From contig JBKPCD010000121.1 of NCBI GenBank assembly GCA_046727175.1, positions 1-17,574 of the forward strand: a stretch of DNA of 17,574 nt. The letters are read 5' to 3'. A model generated the notes under the pieces. That model was not told the origin of the DNA. It ran no database searches and worked only from the letters and a program-made list of their open reading frames with translations. The position numbers and the translations under genes were made by a program. This document shows, in pieces, positions 13,136-17,574 of the stretch (its first letter is position 1; each line of letters begins with the position of its first letter). The stretch comes from JBKPCD01 sp046727175. GTDB lineage: Bacteria > Acidobacteriota > Vicinamibacteria > Vicinamibacterales > 2-12-FULL-66-21.

Positions 13136-13555
13136 ATGAAATCCGTCACGCGGCTCGTGCTGTGCGGCCTCGTATTGCTGACCGCGATTGGCCATCGCAG
13201 CATCGTCCGGGCGCAGAACGAGCACTCTCGTTCTACGATGTCCGGCGTATTTACTCAAGCGCAGGCAAATGCGGGTGAGGAGACGTACATGAGCGTCTGT
13301 GTCGCCTGTCACCCTGCCGGCACGTACTCGAGTGCAGCGTTCAAGACGACCTGGAACGGCCGTCCGCTCTCGGATCTCTTCTCACTGATCAAGGAGCGAA
13401 TGCCGAAGAACGAGCCCGGCACGCTCTCGCCGGAAGAAACCGCGCAGCTCGTCGCGTACATCCTGAAGATCAACGGCACACCGACCGGCAAGACCGAACT
13501 TCCCGCTGAGGTGGCTTCGTTGAAGGAAATCCGGATGGAAATTCCCGACCACTGA
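13136..13555 (+). CDS. Small monoheme cytochrome c
   Basis: A 139-residue exported protein. The signal peptide is about residues 1-26 (ending IVRAQ). The haem attachment motif CVACH is at 55-59, and the likely sixth ligand is Met89 in RMPKNEPG, followed by the typical C-terminal helix LSPEETAQLVAYILKI. The fold is a class I cytochrome c. The ATG at 13136 is chosen because the signal peptide begins there; an ATG 27 bases upstream would add only a polar extension. It lies directly before the PQQ-dependent dehydrogenase gene on the same strand, so it probably carries electrons from that enzyme to the respiratory chain in the periplasm. The stop codon forms the first bases of the GAATCCCT array. 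Confidence 0.88.
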   Translation: MKSVTRLVLCGLVLLTAIGHRSIVRAQNEHSRSTMSGVFTQAQANAGEETYMSVCVACHPAGTYSSAAFKTTWNGRPLSDLFSLIKERMPKNEPGTLSPEETAQLVAYILKINGTPTGKTELPAEVASLKEIRMEIPDH

Positions 13556-13651
13556 ATCCCTAATCCCTAATCCCTGATCTTGAATCTCTGAATCGTGAAT
13601 CCTTGAATCGTGAATCCTTGAATCGTGAATCCCTAAATCCTGAATCTCTAA
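13554..13651. repeat. Tandem GAATCCCT-type array inside an operon
   Basis: About 14 units of 6-8 bp with the core (G)AATC follow one another: AATCCCT three times, then GATCTT, GAATCTCT, three rounds of a 15-bp unit GAATCGTGAATCCTT (13590-13604, 13605-13619 and, with a variant end, 13620-13634), and AAATCCT-GAATCTCT. The array begins within the stop codon of the cytochrome gene and ends 68 bp before the dehydrogenase start. An open frame runs through it into the dehydrogenase, but it reads as repetitive NRESLNRESL and is not coding. The first units are close to telomere-like CCCTAA words. Confidence 0.9.
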
Positions 13652-13719
13652 CCTGGACCGGTGAATCTCCGGATCGACGAGTGATTGAGTACACACGCGC
13701 ATCGAATACGAGGGCTCGT

Positions 13720-15975
13720 ATGACCGCGACACGTCTCGTTCACAGTCGTTCGCTTCGTCTGTCACTCTTTGCAGCCGTCGCGGCACTGGGACTGCTGGTA
13801 CCAGTCAATCATCTGCGCGCCGTACCGCAGCCGCTCCCCGCCCGGGGCAATCCGACAGGAGAGTGGCGTTACTGGGGCGCCGACGCGTGGAGCACTCGTT
13901 ACTCGCCGCTCGACCAGATCAACGGGTCGAACTTCGGCTCGCTGCAGGTCGCGTGGCAGTGGAACGCTGGCGCATTCGGCAAGGACGAGTACTACCGGAC
14001 GACGCCGCTTTATGCGAACGGCCGCCTGTTCACGGTTGCGACGACGCGCCGAATCGCAGCGGCGATCGATCCCGAGAACGGCGAAACGCTCTGGATGTGG
14101 CGGATGGACGAGGGCATCCGCTGGCAGAAAGCTCCTCGCCAGTTCGCGGGACGCGGGCTCGCGTACTGGACTGACGGCAAAGAGGAACGTCTCATCGTCG
14201 TGACACCCGGTTATCACATGGCGCTGCTCGACGCAAAGACGGGGCTTCCGGATCCGAAGTTCGGGAAGAATGGAATCATCGATTTGATGGACGGATTGGG
14301 GCTGCCGCTCGTGCCGCTGGCGGTCGACGATGACGGTCCGTTGATCATCAGTGATGCCGCGCCGGCGCGCAAAGCGAGACCAGGGGAGGCGTGGGACCCG
14401 AAGACGCGCACCGGAGCTGACGGAACGATTGGGATCGATCCCTCGCTTGGCCAGATTGGAGCGAGCTCCCCGGCGATCGTCGTCAACGACGTCATCATCG
14501 TCGGTAACTCTCACATTCACGGCTACTATCCGATCCGTCTGCGCAACCTTCCGAGCTACATCCGCGGGTTCGACGTTCGCACGGGGAAGCAGTTGTGGAA
14601 ATTCGACCTCATTCCCGAGCCTGGCGAGTTCGGGGCCGATAGCTGGGTGAACGGGACGAAGATCGGCACATCAGGTGTGGGCAAAGTCGATGCGTGGGCG
14701 CCGTATTCAGCGGATCCCGAGCTCGGTCTCGTGTACATCCCCGTGGGCATGCCGCTGGTGGATGAATACGGCGGTCATCGCCCCGGAAACAATCTGTTCG
14801 GCACGAGCCTTGTTGCGCTGGACGTGAAAACGGGCAAGCGAAAGTGGCACTACCAGCTGGTTCACCACGATATCTGGGACTACGACACGCCAATGTCGCC
14901 GAACCTGCTCGACGTCACAGTCAACGGCCAGCGGCGCAAGATCGTCGCGCAGAGTACGAAGCAAGGATGGCTGTACGTATTCGATCGCGTAACCGGCGAA
15001 GCGATTTGGCCCATCGTCGAAACGCCCGTGCTGCAGAGTGAAGTCCCGGGCGAGCAGACGTCACCGACGCAGCCAATCCCGAGCAAGCCGGTGCCGTACT
15101 CCCAGCAGGGACTCGTGGAAGCGGACCTGATCGACTACACGCCGGCGATCAAGGAAGCCGCGCTGAAGCTCGCCAAGCGATGTCGCATGGGGCCGTACTT
15201 CATCCCGGCCTCGCTGGCCGACGGTACGGGACCGAGCGGGTTCACCTGCTCATGGTACGCGCCGGGCGCGAGCGGCGGCGTGAACATCGACAGCGGCGCC
15301 GCGGTCGACCCCGAGACCGGGTTGCTGTACGTCGGCTCGCAGTCGGGACTCAGCACGATCGAAGTTCAGAAGGATCCGTGCTCCGAGTTCCGCTACACCT
15401 CGCCGCACGACAGTTGCGGTCAGCTCGGCGCGCTCCCTCCACCGCCTGGCTACGTCAAGCCGCAGGCGGCCGAACGCGCCGAAGGCAGCGGTGGCAGCGG
15501 TCGTACCCCCGTAACGACGACGGTTGGCGGCGTATCGATCCTGAAGCCCAAAGAGCTTGGCGGCGTTACGGCCTACGACATGAACACCGGCGACAAGGCG
15601 TGGTGGATCCCCAACGGCGGGCAGCTCATACCGGTGACGTCCACCGATCCGCTGTTCGAGGGCGTCAAGCTGCCGCCGTCCACCGGCGGCCGCGGACAGC
15701 CGCAAGTCATCACGACGAAGACTCTCGTGATCTACGGGACAGGCCGGAGCGGCGGTCCTCCAAATGCCCCCCGGCTCTACGCCGTCGACAAGGCATCAGG
15801 CAAGCAGGTGGGCGCCGTTTCGATTCCATCGAAAACGAGCGCCGTTCCGATGACGTTCATGCACAAGGGACGACAGTACATCGTGTTCGCGACCGGCGCC
15901 GGCGCGAATACGTCGCTCGTTGCGCTGACGCTGCCGAAGCGCGCCGCAACGACCACGGACTCGGCGAAGCAGTAG
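13720..15975 (+). CDS. PQQ-dependent dehydrogenase (membrane glucose dehydrogenase-like quinoprotein)
   Basis: A 751-residue exported quinoprotein. The ATG at 13720 is preceded by GAGGG at 5 nt and begins a signal peptide (about 1-34, ending NHLRA); the longer open frame upstream is repeat DNA. The eight-bladed propeller starts with GEWRYWGADAWSTRYSPLDQIN (about 48-69). Tryptophan-docking blades recur as VAWQW, GETLWMW, GKQLWKF, GKRKWHYQ, GEAIWP and GDKAWW. The conserved VHHDIWDYDTPMSPNLLD block (381-398) matches the region with the catalytic Asp of glucose-dehydrogenase-type enzymes. There is no N-terminal five-helix anchor and no fused haem domain, so electrons probably go to the cytochrome encoded just upstream. 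Substrate is a sugar or alcohol, not determinable. PQQ synthesis genes are not in the window. Confidence 0.92.
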   Translation: MTATRLVHSRSLRLSLFAAVAALGLLVPVNHLRAVPQPLPARGNPTGEWRYWGADAWSTRYSPLDQINGSNFGSLQVAWQWNAGAFGKDEYYRTTPLYANGRLFTVATTRRIAAAIDPENGETLWMWRMDEGIRWQKAPRQFAGRGLAYWTDGKEERLIVVTPGYHMALLDAKTGLPDPKFGKNGIIDLMDGLGLPLVPLAVDDDGPLIISDAAPARKARPGEAWDPKTRTGADGTIGIDPSLGQIGASSPAIVVNDVIIVGNSHIHGYYPIRLRNLPSYIRGFDVRTGKQLWKFDLIPEPGEFGADSWVNGTKIGTSGVGKVDAWAPYSADPELGLVYIPVGMPLVDEYGGHRPGNNLFGTSLVALDVKTGKRKWHYQLVHHDIWDYDTPMSPNLLDVTVNGQRRKIVAQSTKQGWLYVFDRVTGEAIWPIVETPVLQSEVPGEQTSPTQPIPSKPVPYSQQGLVEADLIDYTPAIKEAALKLAKRCRMGPYFIPASLADGTGPSGFTCSWYAPGASGGVNIDSGAAVDPETGLLYVGSQSGLSTIEVQKDPCSEFRYTSPHDSCGQLGALPPPPGYVKPQAAERAEGSGGSGRTPVTTTVGGVSILKPKELGGVTAYDMNTGDKAWWIPNGGQLIPVTSTDPLFEGVKLPPSTGGRGQPQVITTKTLVIYGTGRSGGPPNAPRLYAVDKASGKQVGAVSIPSKTSAVPMTFMHKGRQYIVFATGAGANTSLVALTLPKRAATTTDSAKQ

Positions 15976-16229
15976 TGTTTCGGCACGCTTGTCCACAGGC
16001 CTCCCACGGGCCCGCTCAGGCACCATGTACGACGCCGTGCCCAGGATGGTGCCCGGAGCGCTGGCAGGTATGGTACCGGTCGGAGAGTGCAGCGCATCGA
16101 TGCCAGCGTTCAGCGCGACGTCGCGGCCGAGCGTCCGATCGTGGCCCGATACACTTCGCCCATGCCATCGATGCCGAGCGGCGTGACGATCTCGTAGGGC
16201 CCGAAGCGAGTACCTGGACTCACCCTCAT
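15976..16229 (-). pseudogene. Decayed serine/threonine protein kinase
   Basis: From ATG (16229) the minus strand encodes VSPGTRFGPYEIVTPLGIDG and then MGEVYRAT, the start of an acidobacterial Hanks-type kinase with its glycine-rich loop. A one-base shift near 16140 moves the frame, after which DRTLGRDVALN continues (the catalytic Lys of VALK is Asn here). The next recognisable part is SPTGTIPASAPGTILGTASYM and VPERARGRPVDKRAET, which is the activation segment and following helix. The N-lobe remainder, HRD loop and DFG (about 130 residues) are missing. Homology stops exactly at the stop codon of the dehydrogenase. The gene is therefore frameshifted, internally deleted and truncated. Confidence 0.82.
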
Positions 16230-16456
16230 CCGCACGGCTGCAGCCGTTCGACGACGCCCGCATCGTGCAGGTGGCGGAGCCGTGACGCGAGCAACGAGCG
16301 CGAGATGCCTGGTAACGCTCGTTCAATCTCGTTGACACGATGGCTGCCGGCAATCAGCTCAACTTCCTCGACGAGCTGAAATGCATTGCGCCACCAAGGC
16401 GCCGAGCACGGTGAGCTCTATTCCCCTTCGAGCGTGTCTCCTCGACCGAAGCGCAT
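16226..16456 (-). pseudogene. Decayed HxlR-type winged-helix regulator
   Basis: From ATG (16456) the frame reads MRFGRGDTLEGE, meets an in-frame TAG (16418-16420), and continues as WWRNAFQLVEEVELIAGSHR then VNEIERALPGISRSLLASRLRHLHDAGVVERLQPCG before TGA (16226-16228). The second part matches the HxlR/MarR-like winged helix (consensus roughly FNE-x-x-x-x-xPGIS-x-x-LL-x-xRL-x-xL-x-xAGVVER). Little remains before it, so the N-terminal helix is degraded, and the C-terminus is short. The stop overlaps the kinase start as ATGA, showing an ancestral two-gene operon with translational coupling. Readthrough or a functional short product starting inside the domain cannot be excluded. Confidence 0.7.
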
Positions 16457-16476
16457 TTCGTCACCTAGTTGGTCCC

Positions 16477-16490
16477 ACGCGCTTGCGCGT
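16477..16490. promoter_or_regulatory. Perfect dyad upstream of the histidine kinase
   Basis: ACGCGC (16477-16482) and GCGCGT (16485-16490) are perfect inverted arms with a 2-bp centre, 25 bp upstream of the kinase start. This could be an operator half-site pair; the 2-bp loop is too short for a stable hairpin. GC-rich chance occurrence is possible. Confidence 0.35.
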
Positions 16491-16515
16491 AGCTGTTCAC
16501 TGATACCGTAAGGGG

Positions 16516-17574
16516 ATGGACGACGCCCTGACCGGGACGAGAACCGACCCGCGTGACGTCCATGACTTTTGGCCGCGGGTCCTCGCGAGCCCGATTCTCG
16601 GGGCTGTGGTTGCCAATCTGTCTGGACTCATCAATCATCAGCGGCATTCGACCGCCGGACTGGTCGCTTCCTACCTCTGGTTTGCTTTGGTTGCGTTCAT
16701 CGTCTGGGAAGGAAACCGGCGGCTGTACTTCCGGCTGCCGCGCCGCGAAGACTGGCTCCTTCGCCCGTGGAGCCGGCTAGGCGTGCTTCTGGGCCTCATC
16801 AGCCTTTACACGATTCCGATCGCGGCTGCGCTTCTCTGGGCCTGGCGCGAGGCGACCGGAGACCTGGGGACGCGCCAGTACGCCCTGGCGACGTCTCTCT
16901 TTGCTGTCGTCGCGCTCGTTGTCGCCATCACTCACGTCTACGAGACCGTGTTTCTGCTCCGTGATTGGGAGAGCGATCGGCTGCGGAGCGCGCGCATGGA
17001 ACAATCACGTCTCGCAACCGAGCTCGAGAGCCTCGGGCGCGAAGTCGATCCGCACTTCCTTTTCAACAATCTCAACGCGCTCGCGCACTTGATCGAACAG
17101 CGGAGCGAGGCGGCGCCGGGCTTCATCCGGACGCTGGGCGCCACATACCGGTACGTTCTCGACTGTCGGGGCCGGGCGCTTGTTCCGCTCGCCGACGAGC
17201 TCGAGGCTCTCGAACGGCACCGGGTTCTGGCCGACATTCGCTACCAAGGCAGCGTCCGCCTCGAGGTTGACGTTCCGCGCGCGGACGCGCAGCAGTTGCT
17301 GCTGCCGCCGGTTTCGCTCGCCGAGCTTTTTCAGAACGCACTGAAGCACAACGTCATCGCCCCGGACCTTCAACTGACCATTCGCGTCCGGGTCGAGGAC
17401 GCGACGTTGGTCTTCGAAAACGACCTCCGATCCGGACCGAAGTCCGCCCGCTCGACCGGCACCGGCCTCGTCAACCTCCGTGAACGGTTTCGCATCGTGA
17501 CCGGACGCGCGGCCGTCTGGGTCGCTGAAAGGAATCGATTCGTGGTGCGGCTGCCGCTGGTGAGGAATTCGAGC
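16516..17574 (+). CDS. LytS/YehU-type sensor histidine kinase (cut by window edge)
   Basis: 353 residues are visible without a stop. Four hydrophobic segments (about 20-40, 48-64, 86-108 and 122-145) form a small membrane domain with no periplasmic sensor. A linker helix leads into the His_kinase (PF06580-type) dimerisation motif VDPHFLFNNLNALAHLIE with phospho-acceptor His180; the usual Gln before PHF is Asp here. The ATPase domain follows, with the N-box LAELFQNALKHN (about 268-279) and G-box GTGLVNLRERF (315-325). These kinases usually pair with a LytTR-type response regulator encoded immediately downstream, which would lie beyond the edge. The ATG at 16516 directly follows AAGGGG, closer than ideal. 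The gene is nearly complete, given the usual length of about 350-400 residues. Confidence 0.9.
   Translation, partial: MDDALTGTRTDPRDVHDFWPRVLASPILGAVVANLSGLINHQRHSTAGLVASYLWFALVAFIVWEGNRRLYFRLPRREDWLLRPWSRLGVLLGLISLYTIPIAAALLWAWREATGDLGTRQYALATSLFAVVALVVAITHVYETVFLLRDWESDRLRSARMEQSRLATELESLGREVDPHFLFNNLNALAHLIEQRSEAAPGFIRTLGATYRYVLDCRGRALVPLADELEALERHRVLADIRYQGSVRLEVDVPRADAQQLLLPPVSLAELFQNALKHNVIAPDLQLTIRVRVEDATLVFENDLRSGPKSARSTGTGLVNLRERFRIVTGRAAVWVAERNRFVVRLPLVRNSS

Noticed and set aside
13554..13651. CRISPR array
   Set aside because: Units are only 6-15 bp with no spacers of constant length and no cas genes.
13603..13719. Longer N-terminus of the PQQ dehydrogenase frame
   Set aside because: This part translates the GAATC repeat array as NRESLNRESLNPESL; the signal peptide and a ribosome-binding site define the start at 13720.
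15180..16379. 399-codon plus-strand frame overlapping the dehydrogenase and the kinase remnant
   Set aside because: Arg- and Ala-rich composition typical of an out-of-frame shadow in GC-rich DNA; the dehydrogenase frame has clear homology throughout.

Overview
The window is GC-rich bacterial chromosome and reads like Acidobacteriota, most probably a Vicinamibacteria-like (subdivision 6) soil lineage. The grounds are a PadR regulator coupled to an ADOP-type orphan MacB/FtsX permease, a PQQ dehydrogenase paired with a small cytochrome c, remnants of Uma2 and serine/threonine kinase genes (both expanded families in these genomes), and intergenic arrays of a degenerate GAATCCCT word. The lineage is inferred; there is no rRNA or other marker gene. 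I see no tRNA, rRNA, CRISPR array, integrase or insertion sequence.

Left part, minus strand (1-4355). Two gene groups lie head to tail. The right-hand one runs ABC ATPase, ABC-2 permease, DedA membrane protein. The left-hand one has a candidate promoter at about 1543-1571 and runs secreted cupin, HXXEE membrane protein, secreted M28-type peptidase (cut by the window edge).

Middle (4446-9673). A secreted propeller-like protein of unknown role (plus strand) converges on a minus-strand Cache sensor that ends just after its second membrane helix. Upstream of the sensor lies the padR-ADOP permease pair with overlapping frames, read leftward from a control region at about 9690-9730.

Right-middle (9857-12845). 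A VOC-fold protein, an internally deleted Uma2 remnant behind a near-perfect 21-bp palindrome, a possible small membrane protein, a membrane-anchored protein with a TagO/VasI-like periplasmic domain, a small cupin, and two short membrane proteins that converge on a repeat hairpin.

Right part (12846-17574). A monoheme cytochrome c gene is followed by a PQQ-dependent dehydrogenase gene, with a GAATCCCT array between them. They probably form a periplasmic oxidation module. Beyond it, on the minus strand, is a decayed two-gene unit: an HxlR-type winged-helix regulator with an in-frame stop, joined by an ATGA overlap to a serine/threonine kinase that is frameshifted and has lost its catalytic core. 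A LytS/YehU-type sensor histidine kinase runs off the right edge.

No complete novel defence or mobile system is visible. The most interesting signals are the decayed genes, the intergenic repeat family that sits at stop codons, and the Cache sensor without an output domain.
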